26,230 bases of DNA from a virus (IMGVR_UViG_3300033145_001232:1-26230), one strand, 5' to 3'; positions 15,811 through 23,348 are shown, counted from the first letter of the stretch. A program made the numbers and translations. The notes: generated by a model from the sequence alone, not told the origin.

Positions 15811-16680
15811 CTAAGCGAGCTAATCTATTGCGAGAGTACCATAAGCGGTGAGCGAGCCAAAGGCCAAGAAAGCACTATTGAAGAAGAGCGAGCCACCTGA
15901 CAGGAGAGCACTGTTAAAGCAGAACGAGCTATTTACGGGAAAGAATTAGGGGAAGAAGCGAGCCATTCGGCCTGAGAGTACTATAAACCGCAGAGCGAGC
16001 CACGGTGAAAGAGAGAACTATTGAGAAGGAGCGAGCCATACGGCGGGAGAGCACTATTAAAGCAGAGCGAGCCCAAGGGTTATGAGAGCGCTATTAAAAC
16101 AGAGCGAATAGAATAGAATAAGCTACATGGTAGGAGAGCACTATTAAAGCAGAGCGAGCCATTTTTGGTGAGAGAACTAACAGTGGAGAGCGAGCCATTT
16201 ATTAGGAGGGCACTACAGCGTGAGAGCGAGCCAAGGGGAGTGAGAGCACTATGCAGAGAAAGCGAGCCAGCTACTGAGAGAGAACTATGAAAAAGGAGCA
16301 AGCTAAAGCCTGCGAGAGCACCACTAATAAAAGAGCGAGCCATGTCGGCAGGGAGGGAACTATGAATAACGAGCGAGCTGTTTGTTACAAGAGTACTATT
16401 GAGGCAGAGCGAGCCATAAAACCGGAAAGCACCACAGTTGGGAAGCGAGCCAAGGCTTCAGAGAGTACTATTAGAGCAGAGCGAGCTAAAGACATAGAGG
16501 GAACTAGATGAAGAGAGCGAGCCAGGGTTTTAGAGAGAACTAATCGGAAAAGAGCGAGCCAAGACTTCAGAAAAAACTAGGTAAGGGGGAGCAAGCTATT
16601 CCCCTGGGAAAGGACTATATGGGGAGAGCGAGCCATAAAAGTAAAGAGAGTCAATGTGGTAGAGCGAGTTGATGGCCTGG
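15811..16680 (+). repeat. Array of ~24 degenerate 36/37-bp tandem repeats with 8-nt hypervariable spacers
   Basis: Units read GCGAGCCA - N8 - GAGAGCACTAT - about 9 nt, often TTAAAGCAGA. The GCGAGC motif recurs at 15815, 15852, 15888, 15958, 15995, 16031, 16067, 16154, 16190, 16226, 16262, 16335, 16373, 16409, 16445, 16481, 16517, 16554 and 16628, with one-base variants at 15924, 16104, 16298, 16591 and 16664. Spacing is mostly 36, often 37, once 50. The N8 segment differs in every unit yet keeps its length (9 nt in two units). One phase would read ERAxxxESTIKA, 12 residues per unit, but stops and shifts break it. This fills the ~1-kb gene-free stretch 15775-16802. Confidence 0.9.
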
Positions 16681-16761
16681 GTGGTAGGAAAGAGGTGCAA
16701 GATAAGCAGGGATGATGCAAAATATTTTATCTTTCAGCTGATTAGGGTGGCTGTATAAAAA

Positions 16762-16776
16762 GCCGCTTTAAGCGGC
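16762..16776 (+). other. Small GC-rich hairpin
   Basis: GCCGCTT-T-AAGCGGC is a perfect 15-bp dyad in an otherwise A/T-rich leader, about 30 nt before the start of the next gene. The following AAAATTTTCT is weakly T-rich, so it might act as a partial terminator at the end of the array. Confidence 0.4.
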
Positions 16777-16808
16777 CAACAAAATTTTCTAAAAGGAGTG
16801 TATTGCAT

Positions 16809-17117
16809 GTGCAAGAGAAAGTCAAGAGTAAAAAAGCTGTGTTGGAAAAACTTGCAGAGAACTATCTAAAAGCAGTTACAGAATTAACAGAAGAATGCAA
16901 TGCCACTTATATTTACTGCGGTTTCTTACACGAGGGGTATTCAGTACAAGTACCTTGCGAAGATTTCTTTAAGCTTTTTTCAAATGAAGAAATACATTGT
17001 GTAAAAAGAGATAGCTCTGACTATCCTTATGAAGCTCGTACTAAAGTTGGTGATATGATATTTTTTACTTTGTTGACACAAGAAGAGTATAAAAGGGAGG
17101 TAGATGAATGCGACTGA
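16809..17117 (+). CDS. Hypothetical small acidic protein
   Basis: The product has 102 residues. The start is GTG 16809 (10 nt after AAGGAG, 16793-16798) or TTG 16803 (4 nt after). An ATG at 16807 is out of frame and closes quickly. The N-terminus is a charged helix (KKAVLEKLAENYLKAV). The remainder looks like a mixed alpha/beta domain (ATYIYCGFLHEGYSVQVP) and ends acidic. It has three scattered cysteines but no paired zinc motif. It is the first of a set of small genes after the repeat array. No family recognised. Confidence 0.7.
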   Translation: MQEKVKSKKAVLEKLAENYLKAVTELTEECNATYIYCGFLHEGYSVQVPCEDFFKLFSNEEIHCVKRDSSDYPYEARTKVGDMIFFTLLTQEEYKREVDECD

Positions 17118-17209
17118 TAGCGAGCTCTGGCAGAGTACCGGGAAAAGAAAAAGACTGCTTTGAAAGCGGTCAAAAAACCTTTCAAGCCGACTACAGCATA
17201 GTGAGGTGA
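17108..17209 (+). CDS. Possible very small protein (33 aa)
   Basis: ATG 17108 lies 7 nt after GGGAGG (17095-17100) and overlaps the previous gene's end. The product begins MRLIASSGRVPGKEKD. The stretch GCGAGCT…GAGTACC at 17120-17137 resembles a worn copy of the upstream repeat. Translation signals are good, but the length and content are not convincing. Confidence 0.25.
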   Translation: MRLIASSGRVPGKEKDCFESGQKTFQADYSIVR

Positions 17210-17218
17210 TATAGACGA

Positions 17219-17395
17219 ATGATGAAAAAGAAATGTTGTTCGTTTAACCATGAAGAGTGTATGGAAGAAAAGATATCTAGGTTGGTGTATAAAGGTTATT
17301 GTTTTCTCCAGCTGATAGCAAAATATTACGTACTTAAAATTGGGGAGCATGGGATAAACACGTGGTTAGCTGATAGGGAGGGTAATACCAAGTAA
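17219..17395 (+). CDS. Small cysteine-containing protein (58 aa)
   Basis: ATG 17219 (or the adjacent ATG 17222) follows GAGGTGAT by about 8 nt. The product begins MMKKKCCSFNHEECMEEK, with CC, a histidine and another cysteine within 12 residues (a possible metal site). A helical segment (LVYKGYCFLQLIAKYYVLKIG) follows. It is too short for family recognition. It lies in the small-gene cluster and is spaced normally from its neighbours. Confidence 0.6.
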   Translation: MMKKKCCSFNHEECMEEKISRLVYKGYCFLQLIAKYYVLKIGEHGINTWLADREGNTK

Positions 17396-17461
17396 GGAGA
17401 GGATAAAAAATGGTACTGTAACTACAACAGCTACAACCACGTAAAAATGCGAGGTGAAACT

Positions 17462-17884
17462 ATGAGCAAGCGTAACTGGGAGAAGGACTGGGAATTATGC
17501 CAAAAAGCACCTGGTGGAGTCTGGTCGAGGGTAAAGGGCCTAAACTGGGATTGTTGGACAATCGGCATTATTGAGCACCACCAGGCACTGCCTTTTCGTG
17601 GCGAGGAAGCTGAGCATGCATGGAACTTTATTGAAAATGCCCGCAAAGCCTTACCCTACTGGCTTCAGCAAGTGCAAAAGCTGGAGGAAAGAATTGAAGA
17701 GTTGGAGGACGTGGCATTTACTGTTTTGAGGTACTTGAGAGCTAATTGCGCTTCTTGTGATTATGGTGTCTCGTTTGATTCACCGTCTGAGTGCAATGTA
17801 GGGGGCTACTACGCAGCGATCTGCTACGCTAAAGAGGCTTATTTGTTGCTTAGTCGTGTGCTCGACATTAGCGACAACTTTTAA
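17462..17884 (+). CDS. Ead/Ea22-like phage accessory protein
   Basis: The protein has 140 residues. ATG 17462 is preferred over ATG 17447, which would place the GAGGTGA (17451-17457) inside the gene; spacing to 17462 is short (4 nt). The middle segment AWNFIENARKALPYWLQQVQKLEERIEEL matches the recurrent F-x-x-NAR…LP pattern of Ead/Ea22-like proteins encoded in phage accessory regions. The N-terminus is tryptophan-rich (NWEKDW, GGVWSRVKGLNWDCW). The C-terminal part has CASC and a probable helix. Function in the family is unknown. Confidence 0.7.
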   Translation: MSKRNWEKDWELCQKAPGGVWSRVKGLNWDCWTIGIIEHHQALPFRGEEAEHAWNFIENARKALPYWLQQVQKLEERIEELEDVAFTVLRYLRANCASCDYGVSFDSPSECNVGGYYAAICYAKEAYLLLSRVLDISDNF

Positions 17885-17909
17885 GGGGGTATTGAGGGAG
17901 GTCTGAAAA

Positions 17910-18128
17910 ATGACACTTTCATGGCAAAACCAAATGTTGTCGATGTTAGAGGTTGCAAAATCACAGTTAGAGAATTCAATGCGTCAGTTAGTTTCAGCAC
18001 GGGTTTATGGTGATATAGAAGGACAGAAAGAGTGTTCTCTTGAGTTCGAGGAGGCACTCCAGAATATGGATTATGCAAGGAGTTTGATTGAAATAATTGT
18101 TAAGCATTATAAGGAGAAGAAGGAATAG
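17910..18128 (+). CDS. Hypothetical small helical protein (72 aa)
   Basis: GGGAGGT precedes ATG 17910. The sequence is almost wholly helical and amphipathic (MLSMLEVAKSQLENSMRQL, then ECSLEFEEALQNMDYARSLIE) with a basic tail, suggesting a helical hairpin or a coiled-coil dimer. No known domain. The next ORF begins 11 nt after the stop, in line with one transcript. Confidence 0.65.
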   Translation: MTLSWQNQMLSMLEVAKSQLENSMRQLVSARVYGDIEGQKECSLEFEEALQNMDYARSLIEIIVKHYKEKKE

Positions 18129-18139
18129 GGGGTACATTG

Positions 18140-18436
18140 ATGCATTACTTAGATTGTATCGATTTTTTCAATTTGCAGGATGAAGTGAGAAAGTTTGTTT
18201 ATAAGAGGGTAAAAGAGAAAATAGGGGAAGTAAATCAATTTTCTTTTGAGGGGTATTATACACCGTGTAAAGATATTTCCCCGCATCCTCCACACAAGAC
18301 AGGTTTCTATGAGACAGAGAGGTATGGAGAATTAGATAAATTTTGTTTGGGACGTGATGGAATTTTGCCTGATGGAAATGAAATTATTATTAATACAGAA
18401 GAGTTTTTATCTGGAACCCTGATGTTCCTACATTAG
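18140..18436 (+). CDS. Hypothetical protein (98 aa)
   Basis: ATG 18140 follows a weak G-rich site (18127-18132); TTG 18137 is the adjacent alternative. The product has an N-terminal helical part (DFFNLQDEVRKFVYKRVKEK) and a probable beta-rich C-terminal half (FSFEGYYTPC…GILPDGNEIIINTEEFL). It could be a small single-domain protein. No family recognised. It is followed by a GC-rich stretch without a good gene. Confidence 0.6.
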   Translation: MHYLDCIDFFNLQDEVRKFVYKRVKEKIGEVNQFSFEGYYTPCKDISPHPPHKTGFYETERYGELDKFCLGRDGILPDGNEIIINTEEFLSGTLMFLH

Positions 18437-18479
18437 TTAGGGGATATTGGTTTATAAAAGGAAGAGAGTAAATAACTCT

Positions 18480-18665
18480 CTTCAAAATAAGCGGGGCGGT
18501 GGCGGAAGAGAGACGCAGGGAACCTCATCTCGACGGTTTGGGGAGAGCCAATCGTCTCCTCTCCCGGCTGGGTTGGTAGCACGTATGAGGAGACTCGTCC
18601 AGCGTGCAGGGGAGAATGGCTCCTGCCCGCCCTGCCATACTCGAAAAAGGCAAGAAAGGATAAGG
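18480..18665 (+). other. GC-rich structured intergenic stretch, possible RNA element
   Basis: This region is markedly richer in G and C than its neighbours and contains several pairable segments: GGGAGAG (18541-18547) with CTCTCCC (18559-18565), GAGACG (18510-18515) with CGTCTC (18553-18558), and GCACG (18579-18583) with CGTGC (18603-18607). An ORF crosses it, but it would be very basic and low-complexity. A structured RNA or leader for the next gene is possible. Confidence 0.35.
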
Positions 18666-18678
18666 AGGAGAGACAAAA

Positions 18679-19518
18679 ATGAAACTTTACAAAGTTTTAA
18701 AGAGAGTAAGCGGGAGACTAAGGAGCCCGTTCCAAGATTATGAATATAAACCAGGCAAAGAATATACATGTAAAAACTTTAACGCAGATGTCGAAGTAGG
18801 ATGTTCTTATGGTTATTATGCTACTGAATTAGAAGGGCTGATCTACAGCTTTTGTGACTCTCCAGAATATGAAATTTGGGAGGTTGAAGTAGGAGGCAGA
18901 AGAGTGGAAATTGATCAATTTAAACGGCGGTACGAACGAATCAGGTTGTTACGCCGAGTACCTCTTGAGGAAGTTAAAAAGTTAGCGTTAGCTGAAGAAG
19001 AAAAAGTCGGATATAAGCTAGCAGAGGTACTGTTTCCAATCCATCCGTTAAGAGTCAAAGCTAGGTTGGTTACAGAAGCGGAAATCGGTTTATTAAAAGA
19101 TTGGGGTTTAGTTTGGGATTTAGCTTGGGCTTCAATCAGGGATTCAGCTTGGGATTCAGTCAGGGTATATATTTGGGATTCAGTTAGGAGTTCAGTCGGG
19201 AATTCGGTCTGGGATTCAGTCAGGGATTCAATCAGAAGTATCAGAAGTTTAGTTAGAGCTTCAGCCTGGGATTCAGTCAGGGTATATATTTGGGATTCAG
19301 TCTGGGCTTCAGTTGGGGCATATATCTTCAGTTTATTTCCAGGCATTGCAGACCGGAAGTGTGTCGAACATTCCAAGGATATAACTCCCTATCAGCCGTG
19401 TATTGACTTATGGCGCAGGGGATTTGTGCCGAGCTTTGACGGCGAAAAATGGAGACTCCACGCTGGAGAAGAAGCAGAGATTGTATGGGAAGGAGCGTTG
19501 AAGGAAGGATCACAATAA
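18679..19518 (+). CDS. DUF7666-like protein with WDSV-type four-residue repeats
   Basis: This 279-residue protein has a clear AAGGAGG before ATG. The N-terminal 65 residues (MKLYKVLKRVSG, then GCSYGYYATELEGLIYSF and YEIWEVEV) resemble the DUF7666 domain found in phage proteins. Residues about 144-217 form a repeat of four residues per step (WDSV, RDSA, WDSV, RVYI, WDSV, RSSV, GNSV), encoded by a 12-bp DNA repeat; a 35-nt copy at 19150-19184 recurs exactly at 19267-19301. A W/aromatic C-terminal tail follows. The repeat could form a regular solenoid or stack. Function unknown; rapid length change by slippage is likely. Confidence 0.75.
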   Translation: MKLYKVLKRVSGRLRSPFQDYEYKPGKEYTCKNFNADVEVGCSYGYYATELEGLIYSFCDSPEYEIWEVEVGGRRVEIDQFKRRYERIRLLRRVPLEEVKKLALAEEEKVGYKLAEVLFPIHPLRVKARLVTEAEIGLLKDWGLVWDLAWASIRDSAWDSVRVYIWDSVRSSVGNSVWDSVRDSIRSIRSLVRASAWDSVRVYIWDSVWASVGAYIFSLFPGIADRKCVEHSKDITPYQPCIDLWRRGFVPSFDGEKWRLHAGEEAEIVWEGALKEGSQ

Positions 19519-19624
19519 TTTACTAAACGAGCATGATTGGCAATCTGCAGACGCAGGCGGGTTTGCAGAGACAGGGGCGATTAAAGCTCTTTGGTAAGGA
19601 AAATACTACAAAGAGGTGATTAGT

Positions 19625-19804
19625 ATGTTTCAGCAATGTAAAACGTGTAGTTTCTGGAGAAGGTGCTCCTGTGGAAGGCACGGGTGGTGCGAGAAATACG
19701 AGGTTTTCACGGGGGCTGAAGGGAAGTGTGTGATTACTTTGAGGCGCGGTTGGGTTTGGTTTGAAGGGGATGGAAGGAGTAAAGCTGAAAATAAGGCTTG
19801 GTAG
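19625..19804 (+). CDS. Small cysteine-rich protein (59 aa)
   Basis: ATG 19625 follows GAGGTGAT by about 7 nt. The first 30 residues hold five cysteines (CKTC, CSC, WCEKY) and a histidine, suggesting zinc binding. The rest is tryptophan-rich and basic (RRGWVWFEGDG). It is the last + strand gene before a convergent hairpin. No specific family. Confidence 0.6.
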   Translation: MFQQCKTCSFWRRCSCGRHGWCEKYEVFTGAEGKCVITLRRGWVWFEGDGRSKAENKAW

Positions 19805-19858
19805 TGTAGAAGAACGATGCAGGTTTAAGTCATGCCAGTGGGACTTGGTTGATAGAGA

Positions 19859-19886
19859 GGCCCTGGTTTGTAAAATAGCCGGGGCC
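19859..19886. terminator. Convergent (bidirectional) terminator-like hairpin
   Basis: GGCCCTGG (19859-19866) pairs with CCGGGGCC (19879-19886), with one G-T pair, around a 12-nt A/T-rich loop. It lies between the stop of the + strand small gene and the stop of the minus-strand gene, the expected place for a shared terminator. T-tracts on either side are weak. Confidence 0.6.
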
Positions 19887-19898
19887 AATAATTGTAAT

Positions 19899-20066
19899 TT
19901 AAGCTCCTTTTCTTTCTTTTCGTAATTGTTGGATGTGTTCTCGCAGAAGTTTTCGAACCAGAGCTGACAAGTTTACACATTGTTCTTTTGCGAAACCGAG
20001 GATTTCTTCTTTTTCCTCACGGGAGATTCTGACCACAATTTTGGCTTCTTTACATTCTTGGTTCAA
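19899..20066 (-). CDS. Ribbon-helix-helix (Arc/CopG-type) regulator on the minus strand
   Basis: This 55-residue protein is read right to left from TTG (20066-20064), 8 nt after AAAGGAGG on that strand, to a TAA at 19901-19899. The sequence (AKIVVRISREEKEEILGF, then VNLSALVRKLLREHIQQL) gives one strand followed by two helices with NLSALVR at the turn, a typical ribbon-helix-helix dimer that reads operator DNA with its strand. It is the only minus-strand gene and faces away from the late operon, with divergent promoters between. It probably represses its own promoter and perhaps the late promoter. Confidence 0.8.
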   Translation of the reverse strand: MNQECKEAKIVVRISREEKEEILGFAKEQCVNLSALVRKLLREHIQQLRKERKGA

Positions 20067-20107
20067 GTGCCGTTCCTCCTTTATGCTGTTATGTCGCTTT
20101 CACCTAC

Positions 20108-20137
20108 AGTATATCATAGACAGACGAAGACTGTCAA
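20108..20137 (-). promoter_or_regulatory. Promoter of the ribbon-helix-helix gene with operator-like dyad
   Basis: On the minus strand TTGACA (20137-20132), an 18-nt spacer and TATACT (20113-20108) form a near-consensus promoter. GACAG (20119-20123) and CTGTC (20131-20135) form an inverted repeat inside it, suiting autoregulation. Confidence 0.65.
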
Positions 20138-20176
20138 GGTGTTTACAACATTTAGAAAGAATAGAGGTACATATAC

Positions 20177-20205
20177 TTGACAAAAGGCCAAATTTGTGCT
20201 TTAAT
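20177..20205 (+). promoter_or_regulatory. Late-operon promoter
   Basis: TTGACA (20177-20182), a 17-nt spacer and TTTAAT (20200-20205) form a near-consensus promoter pointing at the packaging and head genes. ACAAA (20180-20184) and TTTGT (20193-20197) form a loose dyad recalling the perfect one at 3588. The leader to ATG 20278 is about 65 nt and can fold over the binding site. Confidence 0.65.
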
Positions 20206-20277
20206 AAAAGAAAAAAGATTTTACGAAAAATAGAGCGGTAGCAGCCAACCCGCTTAAACAAAGCTGCGGGGTGATCG

Positions 20278-21678
20278 ATGGAAATAGTCAAAATCCCGAT
20301 TAAAAAGATAAAACCTGCAAGTTACAACCCGCGCAGGGACTTAAAACCAGGTGACCCGGAATATGAAAAATTGGAAATGTCGATCCGTGAATTTAGCTTG
20401 GTGGAACCGCTGGTCTGGAACCGGCGCACTGGCAACCTCGTCGGAGGACATCAGCGGCTGAAGGTGCTGCGGCAGATGGGGCTGCAGGAAGTAGAGGTTT
20501 CGGTTGTTGACTTGTCACCGGAGAAAGAAAAGGCTTTGAATATAGCGCTCAACAAAATACAGGGTGATTGGGACTACGTTAAGCTAAAAGATTTGCTGCA
20601 GGAGCTGGATACAGGGACGTTTGATATAGAGATTACTGGGTTCAGTATGGAAGAAATAGAGCAGTTAATGACAGAACTGCATGGTGCGGTTGGTGAAGAA
20701 AAAGAAAGGAAACTGCCGCAGGTTGAGGCCAGGGCAGCGTTAGGTGATATCTGGCAGTTGGGAGAACATAAGGTAGTTTGTGGGGATTGTACAGACGCTA
20801 ATTTGCTTCAAAGACTTCTAAGCGGCAATAAAGCGAATACGATTGTAACTTCGCCACCGTACGCTCAACAGCGCAAAAGTGAGTATGGAGGAATTTCGGC
20901 AGAGGAATATCCAGAATGGTTTGGTGCTGTGGCAAATGCAATGTGGAGTGTCCTTGACGACACAGGGTCGTTTTTCCTCAACATTAAGGAGCATGTCGAG
21001 GATGGGCAGAGAAGTTTGTATGTCATGAAACTGGTTATCGCAATGGTGGAGCAGTATAGTTGGCGATTTATAGACGAACTTATTTGGGTAAAGCCAGGAT
21101 TGCCTGGCGGCTGGAATAATCGGCTTAAAAATGATTTTGAGCCAGTTTTTTGGTTTGCAAAAGGCGATAATGTGGGTATAGTAGAACGACAGATTGAGGA
21201 AGGCGAAGAAAACGATGAAACAGAGAATATCGTTGATGAGTTTGGACGAGTGTTTCATTTCTCAAAACAGCGAAAGATAAGGTTTTATCCCAAAAGTGTA
21301 GGGAGAAAATCAAGCACAGTACTGGCGTATACTTCCTTAAATGTGAGCAAAGGAGCAACAGGGAATATTACAGTGTCAGGGCCAAGAAAGAAAGGCATAG
21401 CCAGACCCGGCAACGTTATTAAGATTCAAGGTAATACAGAGAAGTGGGAGCATCCGGCAATGTATCCGGTTGGCCTTGCAGAGTTTTTAATTAAATTGAC
21501 AACATTAAGGGGAGATAGAGTATTAGATCCGTTCCTTGGTGCAGGTTCTACCCTTATCGCTGCTGAGAAAACTAAGCGGGCATGCTATGGTGTGGAGCTG
21601 CAGCCGAAGTATGTTGATATTGTTCTTGCTCGTTGGGAACAGTTCACAGGCCGAAAGGCGGTGAAATTAAATGGCTGA
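20278..21678 (+). CDS. ParB-like domain fused to a DNA methyltransferase
   Basis: The protein has 466 residues. The first ~95 residues form a ParB/sulfiredoxin-type domain (KIKPASYNPRR, GGHQRLKVLRQMG). The second part is an S-adenosylmethionine-dependent methyltransferase with TSPPY (S192-Y195, motif IV) before DPFLGAGST (D417 onward, motif I), the beta-class order. SPPY favours cytosine-N4 methylation, although adenine-N6 is possible. Such fusions are common next to phage terminase genes and may protect phage DNA from host restriction or mark it for packaging. GGGGTGAT precedes ATG. Its 3' end overlaps terS by 8 nt. Confidence 0.92.
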   Translation: MEIVKIPIKKIKPASYNPRRDLKPGDPEYEKLEMSIREFSLVEPLVWNRRTGNLVGGHQRLKVLRQMGLQEVEVSVVDLSPEKEKALNIALNKIQGDWDYVKLKDLLQELDTGTFDIEITGFSMEEIEQLMTELHGAVGEEKERKLPQVEARAALGDIWQLGEHKVVCGDCTDANLLQRLLSGNKANTIVTSPPYAQQRKSEYGGISAEEYPEWFGAVANAMWSVLDDTGSFFLNIKEHVEDGQRSLYVMKLVIAMVEQYSWRFIDELIWVKPGLPGGWNNRLKNDFEPVFWFAKGDNVGIVERQIEEGEENDETENIVDEFGRVFHFSKQRKIRFYPKSVGRKSSTVLAYTSLNVSKGATGNITVSGPRKKGIARPGNVIKIQGNTEKWEHPAMYPVGLAEFLIKLTTLRGDRVLDPFLGAGSTLIAAEKTKRACYGVELQPKYVDIVLARWEQFTGRKAVKLNG

Positions 21679-22186
21679 ACCATGGGAGCGGCAACCAGGT
21701 GAAACCAGTAAAGCGTATGCTGCTTTTTGTATTTACAGGGACTTAGGCCTGGAGCGCACACTTAATAACGTTAGAAAAAAGTTCGCGGAAAATGGGAAGA
21801 GAATATCAGTTAAATTTCTTGGGCGATGGTCTAGCAAGTATAACTGGGTAGCTCGGTGCGAGGCTTATGATGATTACCTTGAACGCAAAAAGCGAGAAGA
21901 AAAGGAAGCAGCCATTTTGAAGATGGCTGAACGCCATGCTAAGCTGGCGATGGCATTCCAGCAGAAGATTGCTCAGCGGTTGCAGGAAGTAGACCCATTG
22001 GAATTGAGCCCGTCAGATATGGTGAAGTGGTTAGATGTTGCGACAAAATTGGAGCGCTTGAGTCGAGGTGAGCCGACCGAAATAGGAAAGCAAGAGGTGA
22101 CATTACCGACAATTGTGGAAGTGACAACCAATGAAGAAGGTGCAAATACAGCTGCACCCAGGCCAGAGCCGAGTATGGAAGAGTGA
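21671..22186 (+). CDS. terS: Terminase small subunit-like protein
   Basis: This 171-residue protein is helical, with a DNA-binding-like N-terminal part (SVKFLGRWSSKYNWVARCEAYDDY), a coiled central region and a variable acidic tail. It sits between the methyltransferase and the large terminase, overlapping both. TerS recognises the packaging site and delivers DNA to TerL. The assignment depends mainly on position and the helix-turn-helix-like start. Confidence 0.75.
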   Translation: MAEPWERQPGETSKAYAAFCIYRDLGLERTLNNVRKKFAENGKRISVKFLGRWSSKYNWVARCEAYDDYLERKKREEKEAAILKMAERHAKLAMAFQQKIAQRLQEVDPLELSPSDMVKWLDVATKLERLSRGEPTEIGKQEVTLPTIVEVTTNEEGANTAAPRPEPSMEE

Positions 22187-23348
22187 TGCCCGTTTCGTGG
22201 CGATGCTGGCTGGGACAGGCGGAGGAAAGTCTTGGTTTGGCCCGGTGTGGTTGTACCGGGAAATGCGGAAATACCCGAAAGACGGCTTTTTAGCTGTATC
22301 TCCTACCTATCCGATGTTCCAGCGCATTATATTGCCCCGCACTAAAGAATTCCTAGACACAGTTACAGGCGGGGAATACCGGGCCGGGGAGAGAACATAT
22401 TACCTGCCCACTGGTGGCAAAGTGTTTTTTGGGAGCGCAGATAACCCGTTTTCTTTGGAGGGCGTCCACGTTCGGGCAGCTTGGTTAGACGAAGCCGGGC
22501 AGATGCGCCGGGAAGCATGGGACGTAGCTCTTAGACGTATCGGTTTTCACAAGGGACGAGCTTTACTCACCACTACACTTTACAACCTGGGCTGGCTGAA
22601 GACCGAGATATACGATCGGTGGAAAGCTGGGGATAAAGATTATGATGTAGTACAATTCGCAAGCATTCTTAATCCGGCATATCCGAGAGAAGAGTTTGAG
22701 CGAGCCAAGGCTACTTTGCCAGAGTGGAAGTTTAAGATGTTTTACCTTGGGCAGTTTGCTAGACCTGAGGGGCTGGTTTATCAAGACTTTGACCCTGGTA
22801 AGCATGTTGTAAAGCCTTTTGAAGTACCAGCAAGCTGGCGCAAGATTATTGGAGTAGACTTTGGTTATAATAACCCGACTGCAGCGGTCTGGATAGCTAT
22901 TAATCCTGACGGCGTGATGTACGTTTATCGTGAATACTATAGGCGGCAGAAGTTGCCGGAAGAAAGCGGACTGGCGATAAAGAAGCTGAGTGAGGGTGAA
23001 AGGATAGATGCAGTATATTGTGATCCGTCCGATCCGGCAGCTATTGAGAAATACTGCAGGCTAGGGTTGCCAGCAGAACCCGCAAATAATGCAGTTAAAG
23101 AAGGCATAGAGACAGTTATAACGCTATTTAAGGCAAATCGGCTTTTTGTTTTTCAAGGTCTGGTTAATTTACTGGATGAGATAGAGAACTACCGCTGGCA
23201 AGAGAAGCAAGAGAAATTAAGAGATGAACCAGTAAAAGAATACGACCATGCAGTGGATGCAATGCGTTATGCCTGCTTTGGAATTGGCAAAGCGGCACCA
23301 GTTATAACACCAGTTAGCGTAGATGGCGAGAGCCGCTGGAGGCGATAA
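22131..23348 (+). CDS. terL: Terminase large subunit
   Basis: This 405-residue packaging motor has an N-terminal ATPase with Walker A GTGGGKS (28-34, K33) and Walker B AAWLDEAG (D120, E121). The C-terminal RNase H-like nuclease shows GVDFGYNN (D243), CDPSDP (D298) and EYDHAVDAMRY (D372, D376). Together they translocate DNA into the prohead and cut it. ATG 22131 lies 56 nt inside terS with no strong site of its own, so translation is probably coupled. All catalytic acids are present. Confidence 0.95.
   Translation: MKKVQIQLHPGQSRVWKSDARFVAMLAGTGGGKSWFGPVWLYREMRKYPKDGFLAVSPTYPMFQRIILPRTKEFLDTVTGGEYRAGERTYYLPTGGKVFFGSADNPFSLEGVHVRAAWLDEAGQMRREAWDVALRRIGFHKGRALLTTTLYNLGWLKTEIYDRWKAGDKDYDVVQFASILNPAYPREEFERAKATLPEWKFKMFYLGQFARPEGLVYQDFDPGKHVVKPFEVPASWRKIIGVDFGYNNPTAAVWIAINPDGVMYVYREYYRRQKLPEESGLAIKKLSEGERIDAVYCDPSDPAAIEKYCRLGLPAEPANNAVKEGIETVITLFKANRLFVFQGLVNLLDEIENYRWQEKQEKLRDEPVKEYDHAVDAMRYACFGIGKAAPVITPVSVDGESRWRR

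Noticed and set aside
16287-16511. Short ORF with ERAxxxEST repeats inside the array
   Set aside because: It is a by-product of the 36-bp period. Neighbouring units have stops or shifted frame, and there is no proper ribosome binding site. A minus-strand frame is open over 16080-16343 for the same reason.
15811-16680. CRISPR array
   Set aside because: Conserved boxes are themselves degenerate, the variable segments are only 8 nt, and no cas genes are nearby.
18490-18580. tRNA-Leu gene
   Set aside because: Only the D-arm region looks similar. There is no GG in the D-loop, no T-arm and no acceptor pairing.
18447-18743. 98-residue basic ORF
   Set aside because: It has a weak TTG start without a good binding site, a low-complexity product, and a 65-nt overlap with the well-supported gene at 18679.
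22698-22713. Copy of the GAGCGAGCCAAGG repeat motif inside terL
   Set aside because: It encodes ERAKA in a well-conserved gene and lacks the second box, so it is probably chance.
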